A stretch of 64,000 nucleotides of DNA from Planctomycetes bacterium syqfu. GTDB taxonomy: Bacteria; Planctomycetota; Phycisphaerae; Phycisphaerales; Phycisphaeraceae. Positions 19,051 to 28,099 of the stretch are shown here, piece by piece; the stretch's first letter is position 1; each line of letters starts with the position of its first letter. The position numbers were made by a program, and so were the translations under genes. The notes below the pieces were generated by a model that searched no databases, was not told the DNA's origin, and worked only from the letters and a program-made list of their open reading frames with translations. The DNA is taken from NCBI GenBank assembly GCA_020974905.1, contig CP087563.1, forward strand, positions 5,270,001 to 5,334,000, in the 5' to 3' direction.

Positions 19051-19171
19051 CAGTGATTAGTGAATAGGGAATAGGGATTAGGGAAAGGCAATCAAGACAG
19101 ATTGCTTGCTGCACACAAGGCAACACATATCCGCCTTCACTGTCTTACCCTGATCCCTATTCCCTAATCAC
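19051..19171. repeat. AATAGGGATTAGGG inverted repeat
   Basis: CAGTGATTAGTGAATAGGGA followed by ATAGGGATTAGGG at the left (19051-19083) is complementary to CCTGATCCCTATTCCCTAATCACT at the right (to about 19172). The right arm runs up to, and just touches, the stop codon of the EVE gene. Confidence 0.75.
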
Positions 19172-19588
19172 TCATTTAACGCCTGCCATTTTGCAGACGA
19201 TTTTCCATTCTTTTGCTGTGACCGGCTGGACACTCAAACGTGAGTTTTTCACCAGCACCATCTCCGCCAATTCGTCGACGGCTTTGATGTCCGCCAGTGT
19301 CACCGGCTTTTTCACCGGGCAGACGGCTTTGAAATCGACCATGCCAAAGCGTTCTTTGGGATCGGTGGGATCGGGATAATATTCCTTGACCACTTCGACA
19401 ATGCCGACGATGGTTTTCTCTTTGACCGAGTGATAGAAAAACGCACGGTCGCCAATTTTCATGGCCTTCATGTTGTTGGACGCCTGGTAATTGCGGACGC
19501 CGTCCCAGTGTTCGGTTTGATTCCTGGCATTGAGCTGATCTTCCCAACTCCACGTGCCCGGCTCGGTTTTGACTAACCAGTATTTCAT
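19172..19588 (-). CDS. EVE domain protein (thymocyte nuclear protein 1 type)
   Basis: 138 residues, one EVE domain. It starts MKYWLVKTEPGTWSWEDQ and has WDGVRNYQASNNMKAMKIGD, AFFYHSVKEK and a VDFKAV strand, the usual features of this PUA-like fold. EVE domains bind modified bases in nucleic acids; bacterial stand-alone members have no settled role. Its stop codon lies at the edge of a repeat. It follows gltX after 63 bases. Confidence 0.88.
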   Translation of the reverse strand: MKYWLVKTEPGTWSWEDQLNARNQTEHWDGVRNYQASNNMKAMKIGDRAFFYHSVKEKTIVGIVEVVKEYYPDPTDPKERFGMVDFKAVCPVKKPVTLADIKAVDELAEMVLVKNSRLSVQPVTAKEWKIVCKMAGVK

Positions 19589-19651
19589 GCGTTTTCTTTC
19601 GTGAATTCGATTGCTCGTTACATTGATATGTGGTGCTAGGTATCGTCTGAT

Positions 19652-21208
19652 TTACTCTGCGACCGCTTCCATCTCGCTGCGGAAGCTGTCCAAACAACGC
19701 ATGATCCGAAGCAGTGTGTCCTTCTTGCCCATGATATCCAGCGTCAGGGCCATGTCGGGCGTGACCACATTGCCACTGATGGCAATGCGCAGCGGCTGGG
19801 CGATCTTGCCCATGTTCATTTCTCGCTCTTCGCAGTAAGACTTGATGAGGTTGTGTGCATCTTCGCCGGTCCAGGGGGCAAGTTTTTCCAACTCGCCTGC
19901 AAACTCAGCCAAGGCACGCAGACCTGCACAATCACTGTTGATCAGATTCTTGCGGACCTGCTTGTTGGAGGTGTCGTAAACAACTTCACTGTTGTCGATG
20001 ATAAAGAACCGGGCCATGTCCGCGACTTCATCCAGCGTGTGAGCGCGGGGCTGATACGCCATGCAGAGCATCGAGAAACGCTGGCGGTCATTGACCATGT
20101 CCGTGTACTCAGGATGATGCGCAACCAGATGCTGACCGAGTAACATACTGAATGTCTCGGTATCCAGCTTGGCGATGGTGTCCGCATTAAAGCTCTTGAG
20201 CTTGGCGCGGTCGAACTTGGAATTGGACTTGCCGATACGATTGAAGCTGAACTTGGCAACCAGGAAATCCAGGTCGAACTGTTCAATGTCATCGCCGGGA
20301 TTCCAGCCAAGCAATGCCAGGTAATTGAGCAGGGCTGCAGGAATGTAACCCGAATCGCGGAAGTCCGCGACGTTGATTTCAGGCAGGTCGAGGTTCAATT
20401 GCTCAGCGACAGCCAAAGCGAACTTCATCTCGTCGTTCTTTTTGTCCAGAAACGCTGCAAACTCGGCGTCGTCAAAACCAACGCTGGTGAGTTTGGCGTC
20501 CTTGGCAGCCTGACGTGCAACCTTGGCCTTGTCACGCTTGGACATCTTCGAGCCATCGGGATTCATGATCGAGGACAGGTGCACATACACCGGTCGCTCA
20601 AAACCCAACGCATCGATCAGGGCGACATGCTTGGAGGTGTTGGACAGATGTTCCTGGTCACGGATCACGTGGGTGACTTTCATCAGGGCATCGTCAACCA
20701 CCACTGCCATGTGATAGGTCGGGAAACCGTCTGCTTTGCGGATGACAAAATCTTCCAGATCACTGGCTGCAAACTTGATCTCGCCAAAGACCTCGTCCTT
20801 AAAGGCGATGTCCTTTTCCATCTTGAAACGGATCGCGCCATCGTCTTCATACGCCAGGCCAGCTTCGATGAGTTGGTCGACATACTTGGTGTAAATCTCC
20901 AAGCGCTGCGATTGGAAGTACGGGCCGTGTTCGCCCAGTTGGGCTTCGTAGGGATCGTCCGCTGCCGGGTTGGGGCCTTCATCCCAGTTCAAACCCAACC
21001 ATTGCATGTCGCGCAGAATCCCCTTGGTGGACTCAGGGCTTGAGCGCTTCTGGTCGGTGTCTTCAATACGGAGAATGAACTTGCCCCCCCCGGAAGCACC
21101 ATGCTGACGGGCATAGGCCCAGGCAAACAGGGCGGTCCGTGCACCTCCGACATGCAGGGCGCCGGTGGGTGATGGGGCAAAACGCGTGACAATCGGCTGT
21201 GTACTCAT
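19652..21208 (-). CDS. gltX: Glutamyl-tRNA synthetase
   Basis: 518 residues from ATG 21208, chosen because it begins directly with the catalytic domain; an earlier in-frame ATG adds 14 unlike residues. The class I HIGH motif is HVGG (19-22), followed by RIEDTDQKR, and KMSKR occurs near residue 235. The C-terminal anticodon-binding domain ends with LRIAISGNVVTPD and LDIMGKKDTLLRI. It charges tRNA-Glu, and in lineages lacking GlnRS also tRNA-Gln for later amidation. The upstream end is close to the AraC gene but in the same direction, with a gap of 110 bases. Confidence 0.95.
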   Translation of the reverse strand: MSTQPIVTRFAPSPTGALHVGGARTALFAWAYARQHGASGGGKFILRIEDTDQKRSSPESTKGILRDMQWLGLNWDEGPNPAADDPYEAQLGEHGPYFQSQRLEIYTKYVDQLIEAGLAYEDDGAIRFKMEKDIAFKDEVFGEIKFAASDLEDFVIRKADGFPTYHMAVVVDDALMKVTHVIRDQEHLSNTSKHVALIDALGFERPVYVHLSSIMNPDGSKMSKRDKAKVARQAAKDAKLTSVGFDDAEFAAFLDKKNDEMKFALAVAEQLNLDLPEINVADFRDSGYIPAALLNYLALLGWNPGDDIEQFDLDFLVAKFSFNRIGKSNSKFDRAKLKSFNADTIAKLDTETFSMLLGQHLVAHHPEYTDMVNDRQRFSMLCMAYQPRAHTLDEVADMARFFIIDNSEVVYDTSNKQVRKNLINSDCAGLRALAEFAGELEKLAPWTGEDAHNLIKSYCEEREMNMGKIAQPLRIAISGNVVTPDMALTLDIMGKKDTLLRIMRCLDSFRSEMEAVAE

Positions 21209-21319
21209 AGCGGAACATTGTAACGGATTTGGACATTCCATATGCAACATTCAGCCGGCATTGTCCTGTGGGGCATATAAGCTGTTGTAGTTGATCTGAT
21301 TGTGTGTGTTGATGTCGTT

Positions 21320-22216
21320 TTAGTGTGATGTAGTTTGCTGGCTTAATCGCATCTGTCGTGGTGTCATGTTGAAATGGGTCTTGAACACATCGTAAAAATG
21401 TCCCAGGCAGTCATAACCACAACGCTGGGCGACGGAGGTGATACTGTGCTGAGTTTGCAGAAGCATTTGTCGGGCATGGTGCATGCGGATGGTCGTCAGG
21501 TATTGCATCGCGGTGCAACCGAGTTCCTTTTTGAAAATGGCGTGGAACTGGCTGGTCCCCAGAAAACTCATGGCCGCCAATTGCGAGATGGCGATTGGGT
21601 GCATGAAGTGCGTCTGCATGTATCGGCAGACTTCTGTCATGCGCTGATCACGGTCAGGCACCATGAACTGTTCGAGCCAGTTCTTGGGCAATTTGCGATC
21701 CCGAATGATGGTCAGGAGCATCTGCTGCAACTGTAACTTGGCGGCACAGCGATAGGCCGGCTGCCCCTGCATGCCCTCAGCAATGACATCGAGCATGGCA
21801 GCCTTGACCTTGTTCGAGCCATTGGACGACAGGGGGATGTGATAGTCATTGTATCTGACATGGTCGTTTAGCACATTGAGAATGCGCAGCGTGTCATCAT
21901 CACCGGAGTTGGTTTTGGAGAACAGGGTTGCAGGCAGGTAGAGGACGATCGCCTGCGTTTTGCCGTTGGGGTGACCGTTACCCATATGCAGATCACCGGG
22001 CGGGAAATAGTAGAGATCACCCACCTGCATTTCGACGGTCCCCGAGGTGATCAGTTGTGAGCCACCACCTGCCAGGCAATAGAAAAACTCACCAAACGGA
22101 TGGGTATGCATCTGGCAGTCTTCACGGTATCCCATGGCATGTTGCCAGCAGACGATATCGCGCGTCTGGTTTTCCGGGATATGTGGATTCGGAGAAAAGC
22201 TGTTTTTATTTGCCAT
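21320..22216 (-). CDS. AraC-family transcriptional regulator
   Basis: 298 residues from ATG 22216. The N-terminal half is a cupin sensor domain (HTHPFGEFFYCLAGGG, VGDLYYFPPGDLHMG). The C-terminal 100 residues are the double helix-turn-helix (ISQLAAMSFLGTSQFHAIFK and SITSVAQRCGYDCLGHFYDV). It is divergent from a dehydrogenase and isomerase gene pair, which it most likely controls in response to a sugar. A 22-bp palindrome in the shared promoter region is a candidate operator. Confidence 0.92.
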   Translation of the reverse strand: MANKNSFSPNPHIPENQTRDIVCWQHAMGYREDCQMHTHPFGEFFYCLAGGGSQLITSGTVEMQVGDLYYFPPGDLHMGNGHPNGKTQAIVLYLPATLFSKTNSGDDDTLRILNVLNDHVRYNDYHIPLSSNGSNKVKAAMLDVIAEGMQGQPAYRCAAKLQLQQMLLTIIRDRKLPKNWLEQFMVPDRDQRMTEVCRYMQTHFMHPIAISQLAAMSFLGTSQFHAIFKKELGCTAMQYLTTIRMHHARQMLLQTQHSITSVAQRCGYDCLGHFYDVFKTHFNMTPRQMRLSQQTTSH

Positions 22217-22258
22217 GATCAACCTGCATTATAAGTCCATTTTATGATCAATCGGAGA

Positions 22259-22280
22259 ATATCTGAAAAATTTCGGATAT
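22259..22280. promoter_or_regulatory. Candidate operator in the divergent AraC promoter
   Basis: ATATCTGAAA followed by AATTTCGGATAT: all positions pair except one T-G wobble. It lies 42 bases before the AraC start and 67 bases before the dehydrogenase start. Confidence 0.5.
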
Positions 22281-22347
22281 GGCGGGAAGATTCTCATCGT
22301 CGGGGTAGCTAGAGTTGTGCAACTTTGTTTACAGGAGTCACTTGGTG

Positions 22348-23364
22348 ATGAGTCAGACGTTTCGTGTAATCGTGGTGGGCGCCGGTTCGATTTCCAATGC
22401 GTGGTTCAAACCATTGAAGGAAGAACCGGTCGAGGTGGCCGCCGTAGTCGATCTGAATCTGCAGGCTGCCAAAGACCAGATCGCCAAGTATGAACTGGAT
22501 GCCATCGCGTCGGATGATCTGGATCAGACGTTGGCTCAAGTCGATGCCGACTTCGTCATTGATCTGACCATCCCCGAAGCGCATTGCAAGGTATGTTGCA
22601 AAGCCATGGAAGCTGGCTTTCATGTCGTCAGTGAAAAGCCCATGGCAGCCTCCATGGACGAAGCCCGCAAGATGGTGGCCACCAGCGAAAAGACCGGCAA
22701 GCTTTACATGGTCAGCCAATCCCGACGTTGGGAGCCGATTCATGACCAATGCCGTCGCTCGGTGACCAACGGCCAACTCGGCGAACTGACCACTGTGAAT
22801 TGTGACTTTTACCTGGCGCCACACTTCGGCGGATTCCGTGATGAAATGGAAAGTCCGCTGATCCTGGACATGGCGATTCACCACTTTGATCTTGCACGTT
22901 ATTTCACCGGAGCCGATCCCGTAGCCGTCTATGCTCACGAGTTCAATCCCAAAGGCTCATGGTACAAAGGCGATGTCGCGACCACCTGCATCTTCGAGAT
23001 GTCCAACGGCATGGTCTTCACCTATCGCGGCAGTTGGTGTGCACAGGGGTGCGGCACCAGTTGGAACGGACACTGGCGCATCGTCGGTGAGAACGGCACG
23101 ATGCTCTACGAAAAAGACCAACCGCCCACCGGTGAGGTTGTTGAGAAGTCCGAAGGTTTCTTCAATCCGTACAAAGACGCAACCATCGAAGACTCACCCA
23201 TTAAGCACACAACCATGCGCGGCGCCTTGCGTGAGATGCTCGCCTTTTTACGGGATGGCACGACACCCCAGACCGAATGCCATGACAACATCAAGTCACT
23301 GGCCATGGTCTTCGCTGCCATGCAAAGTTCACGTGAAGGCAAACGCGTGATGATTGAAATATAA
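22348..23364 (+). CDS. Gfo/Idh/MocA-family oxidoreductase
   Basis: 338 residues from ATG 22348 (CAGGAG upstream). The Rossmann nucleotide-binding motif VVGAGSISNAW is at the N-terminus, the VSEKPMA motif near residue 105, and the C-terminal alpha/beta domain contains DMAIHHFDLARYF, which supplies the catalytic His. Such enzymes oxidise or reduce sugars or cyclitols with NAD(P). With the isomerase downstream and the AraC gene upstream it forms a small sugar-use unit; the substrate is unknown. Confidence 0.9.
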   Translation: MSQTFRVIVVGAGSISNAWFKPLKEEPVEVAAVVDLNLQAAKDQIAKYELDAIASDDLDQTLAQVDADFVIDLTIPEAHCKVCCKAMEAGFHVVSEKPMAASMDEARKMVATSEKTGKLYMVSQSRRWEPIHDQCRRSVTNGQLGELTTVNCDFYLAPHFGGFRDEMESPLILDMAIHHFDLARYFTGADPVAVYAHEFNPKGSWYKGDVATTCIFEMSNGMVFTYRGSWCAQGCGTSWNGHWRIVGENGTMLYEKDQPPTGEVVEKSEGFFNPYKDATIEDSPIKHTTMRGALREMLAFLRDGTTPQTECHDNIKSLAMVFAAMQSSREGKRVMIEI

Positions 23365-23376
23365 AGTCCATGGCTG

Positions 23377-23470
23377 AACCACAGAGACACAAGAGAGTCG
23401 AAAATGAAAATGAGATTTGAAGTGTTATCTCTGCTTTTGTCTTTCTCTGCGACTCTGCGACTCTGTGGTT
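23377..23470. repeat. ACAGAG hexamer inverted repeat, copy 1
   Basis: AACCACAGAGACACAAGAGA at the left and GACTCTGCGACTCTGTGGTT at the right, 94 bases in all. Same family as 28100-28182 and 29886-30004. Confidence 0.75.
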
Positions 23471-23525
23471 TAAGTCAAAGAAAAACGATACGCCATTAAC
23501 CATTCAAGAAACTGGAACCTCAACC

Positions 23526-24419
23526 ATGTCCCAACTCGACATTCGCATCGGAACCCTCGTGAACCGTGGCCAGGATTCACCTGCCTACATCAAGGAAATC
23601 CTGCCTTACGGTTTTGAATCGTTTTCACTGACCTTCTGGAAAACGCTTGGTGGTACCAACCTCAAGAAACTGGCCAAGGAAGTCAACGAAGTCCTCGCTG
23701 GCTCGGATGCCGTGATCAGCAGCCTGGGCATCTTTGGCAATCCGCTGATGGATGATGCCGAAGCCAAGGACTGTCGCGATGGCTGGAAAAAACTCATTGA
23801 TGCCGCACCGCTGTTTGGTTGTGATGTCATCTGTGGTTTTGCAGGCCGCGTGGTGGACAAGCCCATTGATGAGTCGATGGATCGCTATACCAAGGTGTTT
23901 AAACCATTGGCAAAACGTGCTGCGGATAAGGGCGTGAAAATCGCTTTTGAAAACTGTGACATGGGAGGGACCTGGCAGAAAGGTGACTGGAACATCGCCC
24001 AGTATCCAGCTTCATGGGAACTGATGTTCAATGCGATTGATGCTGAGAATATCGGCCTGGAATGGGAGCCCTGTCATCAGATGGTCAAGCTCATCGACCC
24101 CATGCCGCAGTTGCGTAAATACATGGACCGCATCTTCCATGTGCATGGCAAGGATGCAACGATTAAGTGGGACATCATCAAGGAATATGGCATCAACGGT
24201 CCCAAGCAGTTTGCTTTCCATCGCACGCCTGGCTTTGGTGACAGCAATTGGACTGACATCATTTCCGAGTTGCGCCAGGGCGGATTCAAAGGCTGCATCG
24301 ACATCGAAGGTTGGCATGATCCAGTTTACCGTGGTGATCTGGAAATGACCGGCCAGGTACATGGTCTGAATTATCTGAAGCAATGTCGCGGCGGCGACTT
24401 CGTGCCCAATCCTGTCTGA
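23526..24419 (+). CDS. Sugar phosphate isomerase/epimerase (AP endonuclease 2-like TIM barrel)
   Basis: 297 residues. The barrel has the expected metal ligands in IAFENCDMGG, GLEWEPCHQ, HVHGKDATI and CIDIEGWHD. Members act as sugar isomerases or epimerases, for example in inositol or rare-sugar breakdown. It follows the Gfo/Idh gene after 161 bases that are mostly a hexamer repeat, and ends at a strong terminator. Confidence 0.88.
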   Translation: MSQLDIRIGTLVNRGQDSPAYIKEILPYGFESFSLTFWKTLGGTNLKKLAKEVNEVLAGSDAVISSLGIFGNPLMDDAEAKDCRDGWKKLIDAAPLFGCDVICGFAGRVVDKPIDESMDRYTKVFKPLAKRAADKGVKIAFENCDMGGTWQKGDWNIAQYPASWELMFNAIDAENIGLEWEPCHQMVKLIDPMPQLRKYMDRIFHVHGKDATIKWDIIKEYGINGPKQFAFHRTPGFGDSNWTDIISELRQGGFKGCIDIEGWHDPVYRGDLEMTGQVHGLNYLKQCRGGDFVPNPV

Positions 24420-24449
24420 GAAACAGGCATCTCAAAACCAATCCATAAG

Positions 24450-24480
24450 CAGCATCGCAGGTTTCTGTGATGCTGTTTTT
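24450..24480 (+). terminator. Intrinsic terminator of the sugar-use genes
   Basis: CAGCATCGCAG, loop GTTT, CTGTGATGCTG and five T. It ends just before the convergent gene stop at 24483. Confidence 0.9.
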
Positions 24481-24482
24481 AC

Positions 24483-25952
24483 TCAGTCACCGCACCCACC
24501 ACATCCGCCACATCCACCGCCGCAGCCGCCACCTCCGCAACCGCTGCTGCATCCGTTGCCGGTGGAGACCCAGGTGTCGAACCATCCGTGTGCACCCTCT
24601 TTGCCACCGATGATCGGATGCAGGTCAGAGAGACACGCGGTTAACGCGACGGGTCCCAGTAACGCGCATGCCATGGCTGCAGCGTAGGCGCGTTCGTTGC
24701 GGTCGTCATCGTTTTTTTCGGAGAAATCGTCGTAGCCACGTTCGGGTGGAACTGTTGGTGGTTTGAATTCTTTGACAAGTTTTTTGCCGCGGACGCTACG
24801 CCATTGTGTACGACAAAACAGCTTGAAATAGAACAGCGTTAACACGATCAACGCAACAAGCAGCAGTACGGGTTTGTCACGCGATAGACCAATCACAACT
24901 TTGGTCACACCAAGTCCCAGCAGAGCGATGATCAGGAGTTGGTTAAAGAGAATCGTCCCATGTTTTCGCCAACCGCGTAATGCCAGACCGCGGTCGGCCA
25001 GGCGTTGGGCGATTTCATGCGTTGCCGTTTTGCAGGCTTTGACAATCTCTTTATACGAACTGCCTAAGCGCAACATGGAAAGAATCACGCGCTCGACATC
25101 GTTGGCAAAGTGGGCTTGTTTGTAATCGAGTTTGACCTGACCGTGTTCGACTTTGAGGTATTCAAGTTCGTGTAACCTTGCCATCGCCGTGAGCACCACG
25201 CGTTTGGGACCACCTGCCAGGTAAGCTACTTCGTAGGCATCAAGCTCGTGTTCTTTGCCGATCATGCTTGGGGGTTCAGGAACGTGTCTTGCGACCCAGC
25301 GTGTCAGCAGGCAGACCAATGCGACCACGCCCATCAGGATTACGTACAGTTTCAGGAACGCCGGTCCATGCAGGTCCATTGGCCAGGGCATTGCGGCACT
25401 GGCTTGCGTTGTGCTGAGTCCCAACGTTAACGGAATGAGCGTAAACCAACGGGACCGTCTGAGTAACCACGGTCGTGGCAGGATCATGGATTTTGAAGGG
25501 AACACGCGCACGCCATGTTCGGCATAACCAAAGCGCCCTTCAACTGGTGGCCAGATGTCAGCGATGGGTGCGATGCCGAAGTGTTGTTCGTAACTCTGCA
25601 GGGTCCGGGTATACCAGTCGGCATGCTTGGCAACTTCCTCCTGCCCACCTTGGGTCGGCCCGTGATGAAAGGGGCGTCCCAAGACGTTGGGGCAAAATTC
25701 TTCCCAGTAGGAGCGCGTGTAAAGAAGGTGCAGATGCCAGGCTTGATCCACCTGATCAGATGGCGTGACCGGGTGTCCAGCACGCATGCCAAGGTACACG
25801 AAACGGCGATACTCCTGTACCACGCGCATGGCATAGGCTTCACTCCAGCGATTCTCGCGTGCTAAGCGACGGGTGAAGGGATAGCTCGAATCGATCGCAT
25901 CAAACTCAAAGGCATTGATCGCTTGCCATAATGGATCCTGGTCGTGTTGCAT
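24483..25952 (-). CDS. TIGR04222-type membrane protein with Gly/Cys-rich tail
   Basis: 489 residues from ATG 25952 (AGGGGG upstream). The N-terminal 150 residues carry the VDQAWHLHLLYTRSYWEEFC motif and DIWPP, as in GRDP-like/DUF1399 domains. Membrane helices lie near residues 170-190, 200-225, 330-350 and 355-375. A conserved DAYEVAYLAGGPKRV box follows the second helix. The last 30 residues are CGGGGCGGGCGGCGG-like. This arrangement is that of the TIGR04222 family. Function is unknown; the tail resembles that of proteins that may bind metal or be modified. Confidence 0.8.
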   Translation of the reverse strand: MQHDQDPLWQAINAFEFDAIDSSYPFTRRLARENRWSEAYAMRVVQEYRRFVYLGMRAGHPVTPSDQVDQAWHLHLLYTRSYWEEFCPNVLGRPFHHGPTQGGQEEVAKHADWYTRTLQSYEQHFGIAPIADIWPPVEGRFGYAEHGVRVFPSKSMILPRPWLLRRSRWFTLIPLTLGLSTTQASAAMPWPMDLHGPAFLKLYVILMGVVALVCLLTRWVARHVPEPPSMIGKEHELDAYEVAYLAGGPKRVVLTAMARLHELEYLKVEHGQVKLDYKQAHFANDVERVILSMLRLGSSYKEIVKACKTATHEIAQRLADRGLALRGWRKHGTILFNQLLIIALLGLGVTKVVIGLSRDKPVLLLVALIVLTLFYFKLFCRTQWRSVRGKKLVKEFKPPTVPPERGYDDFSEKNDDDRNERAYAAAMACALLGPVALTACLSDLHPIIGGKEGAHGWFDTWVSTGNGCSSGCGGGGCGGGCGGCGGCGD

Positions 25953-26034
25953 GTTGTCTGGCCCCCTGCGATTAACATTGATGTCCAACACACAGGCATG
26001 GGCATGATAGCAAATGCTCCGTCGTCCAAGTATC

Positions 26035-26070
26035 AAAAAAACGCAGGTCGCCCAATGACGGCCTGCGTTT
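26035..26070 (-). terminator. Intrinsic terminator of the LTxEQ protein gene
   Basis: On the minus strand ACGCAGG, a 14-base loop and CCTGCGT followed by seven T (26034-26040 on the plus strand as A). It ends the gene at 26102 before the TIGR04222 gene begins. Confidence 0.85.
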
Positions 26071-26101
26071 TATGTTTTGTATTCAGATCAAGACGTTCAG
26101 A

Positions 26102-26809
26102 TCACTCTTTGTCTTTTTTCTCTTTCTTGGCCTTGGCTGCTTTTTCTTTCTTCTCTTTCTTTTCCTTCATCGCTTTTTCAGGCTTGCCCTTGCCTTTGTT
26201 GCCCAAGGCTTCGCGCTGTTCGGCGGTGAGGACTTCGCTGAGAACCTTTTCCTTGAAGGCTGCTTTGGCTTGGTGAAGTTCTTTGCCCTTGGCGTCCTTG
26301 AGCGTGGCACCTTCAGCGATGGCCATCTCCTTGATCTTGGCTTCCTGCTCGCTGGTCAGGTCGGCTTTCTTGGTGGTCCATTTCACACTGTTATACAGCG
26401 TGAGTCCCATCTTCTTTCCTTTTTGCTCAGGGGTGAGCATGGACTCGAATTCTTCTTCGTATGCCTTGTTGGCATCATCCTTATCTTTCTTGGCAGCGTA
26501 GTAAGCTTCTTTGGCTTTCTTGTAAGCTTCCTTGTCACCGGATGCCTTGGCTTCGTCGGCAGCTTTCTTGGCGGCTTCGTATTTTTCTTTGTTCTCTGAT
26601 TTCCACTTGGCTTCGGCGGCTTCGCGCTTGGCGAGCATCTGCCTGTATTGTTCAACCTGCTCGTCTGTCATGTTCAGTTCTTTGGCATAGAATGCATGCC
26701 AGCCTTTGAGCTTGCCCGAGTCACCTTTATCGCTTTCGGCCCAGGCACCAGGCGTGAAAATCATCGAGGCCAACAACACCAAACCCATTAATAAACGTGC
26801 GTTTTTCAT
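26102..26809 (-). CDS. Secreted Lys/Glu/Ala-rich protein with LTxEQ motifs
   Basis: 235 residues. A signal peptide (1-24, cleaved after AWA) is followed by a very charged, helical region likely to form coiled coil. Four LTxxQ-like motifs are spaced through it: NMTDEQVEQY, MLTPEQKGKK, DLTSEQEAKI and VLTAEQREAL. The last 30 residues are almost all Lys, Glu and Ala. LTxxQ motifs mark the Spy/CpxP group of periplasmic chaperone-like proteins, and planctomycetes have many such proteins. Assignment to that group is tentative. Confidence 0.7.
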   Translation of the reverse strand: MKNARLLMGLVLLASMIFTPGAWAESDKGDSGKLKGWHAFYAKELNMTDEQVEQYRQMLAKREAAEAKWKSENKEKYEAAKKAADEAKASGDKEAYKKAKEAYYAAKKDKDDANKAYEEEFESMLTPEQKGKKMGLTLYNSVKWTTKKADLTSEQEAKIKEMAIAEGATLKDAKGKELHQAKAAFKEKVLSEVLTAEQREALGNKGKGKPEKAMKEKKEKKEKAAKAKKEKKDKE

Positions 26810-26925
26810 TGAATCGTTTCCTTCTCGGACATGTTGTGTTCTATCCCACCATTGATACTGGACCTCCCAGCTCAGATATCATCATAACACTTGATTGTGA
26901 AAAAGTTGATAGACTTTGTGTGCAA

Positions 26926-28062
26926 ATGGAACAAAGTTCATCACATGCCATGCTCCAATTGACACTCACCCCGGGACTCGGGCCGACACTCATTCGTCGG
27001 TGCCTGGAGGCGATGGGGACGGCGGAGCAAATTCTTCAGGCAACCGCCCAACAGTTGGCGGCCATCCCCGGCATCAGTGCCAACAAAGCGGCCAAATTCA
27101 TCGCCAGTTGGCAGGATCAAACCGCAGTCCAAAACGAGTTGGCTTTAATTGAGCAATACGGCGTTGAACTCTTGTCCATTGCCGATGAACATTACCCCCA
27201 ATCACTGAAGTGGATCAACGACCCACCACCACTGCTTTATGTCCGGGGCAAACTCGCGCAGGAAGACGCGTTGGGCTTGGCGATCGTCGGGGCACGCAAA
27301 TGCACACGCTACGGGCGCGAGATGGCTGACCGCTTTGCAGCCGGTTGCAGCCAACTGGGACTCACCATCATCAGCGGTGGTGCCTATGGCATTGATACCG
27401 CTTCCCACGCAGCAACCCTCCGCGTCAAGGGACGCACCATCGCGGTCATCGGCAGTGGTCTTGCCCGTCCTTACCCCCAACCCAATATCCAACTCTTTGA
27501 TGACATTGTTGCATCCGGTGGCGCGGTCATCAGTGAATTGCCGATGACGACGTCACCAAGGCCTGAAAATTTCCCTGCACGCAACCGCATCATCTCCGGC
27601 CTGTCACTGGGGACGTTGGTCATTGAAGCAGCCAACCGATCCGGCGCCCTGATCACCGCGCGCTTGGCTGCTGAAGACCACGGCCGGGAAGTCATGGCAC
27701 TGCCGGGCCCGGTGGACTCTGCCATGAGTGCGGGGTGTCATCGGATCATTCGTGAGGGGTGGGCATCACTGGTGACATCGCCTGCAGAAGTTCTGGAAAA
27801 TCTGGGTGAAGCAGGGCAACTTCTCCAGGCCAATGCGGGTACAGAATTCAAGGAACAGTCCGTCGAGCAACCATCGTTATTCACCGCCAATCTCACGGAT
27901 TCGCAAGCCATGATTGTTGAGAAACTCGAAGGTGAGATGGACTTAAACGCCATCGCCCGCACGACCGGATTACCGATGCACACGATCCAGGCCGACTTGA
28001 CCATGCTTGAGATTCGAGGCGTGGTTAGCCGCCAAGCTGGAAAATATGCGAAAAAACGGTAA
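26926..28062 (+). CDS. dprA: DNA processing protein DprA
   Basis: 378 residues from ATG 26926. An N-terminal helix-hairpin-helix region (TPGLGPTLIRR ... IPGISANKA) is followed by the Rossmann fold with AIVGARKCTRYG, SGGAYGIDTASHAATL, GSGLARPYPQPN and FPARNRIISGLS, and by a C-terminal winged-helix (DML1-like) domain after residue 310. DprA loads RecA on incoming single-stranded DNA during transformation. The start is uncertain by a few residues. It is divergent from the LTxEQ gene and followed by hisD after a hexamer repeat. Confidence 0.92.
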   Translation: MEQSSSHAMLQLTLTPGLGPTLIRRCLEAMGTAEQILQATAQQLAAIPGISANKAAKFIASWQDQTAVQNELALIEQYGVELLSIADEHYPQSLKWINDPPPLLYVRGKLAQEDALGLAIVGARKCTRYGREMADRFAAGCSQLGLTIISGGAYGIDTASHAATLRVKGRTIAVIGSGLARPYPQPNIQLFDDIVASGGAVISELPMTTSPRPENFPARNRIISGLSLGTLVIEAANRSGALITARLAAEDHGREVMALPGPVDSAMSAGCHRIIREGWASLVTSPAEVLENLGEAGQLLQANAGTEFKEQSVEQPSLFTANLTDSQAMIVEKLEGEMDLNAIARTTGLPMHTIQADLTMLEIRGVVSRQAGKYAKKR

Positions 28063-28099
28063 CTTGTGGTGCTCTGGATCGCAGTTGATCCAGGGAATG

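Noticed and set aside
18165-19067. 300-residue frame opposite the PfkB kinase
   Set aside because: The kinase frame has clear motifs and a ribosome site; the opposite frame has neither.
26891-26915. Promoter TTGATT ... TAGACT for dprA
   Set aside because: The spacing is 13 bases, too short for sigma-70.
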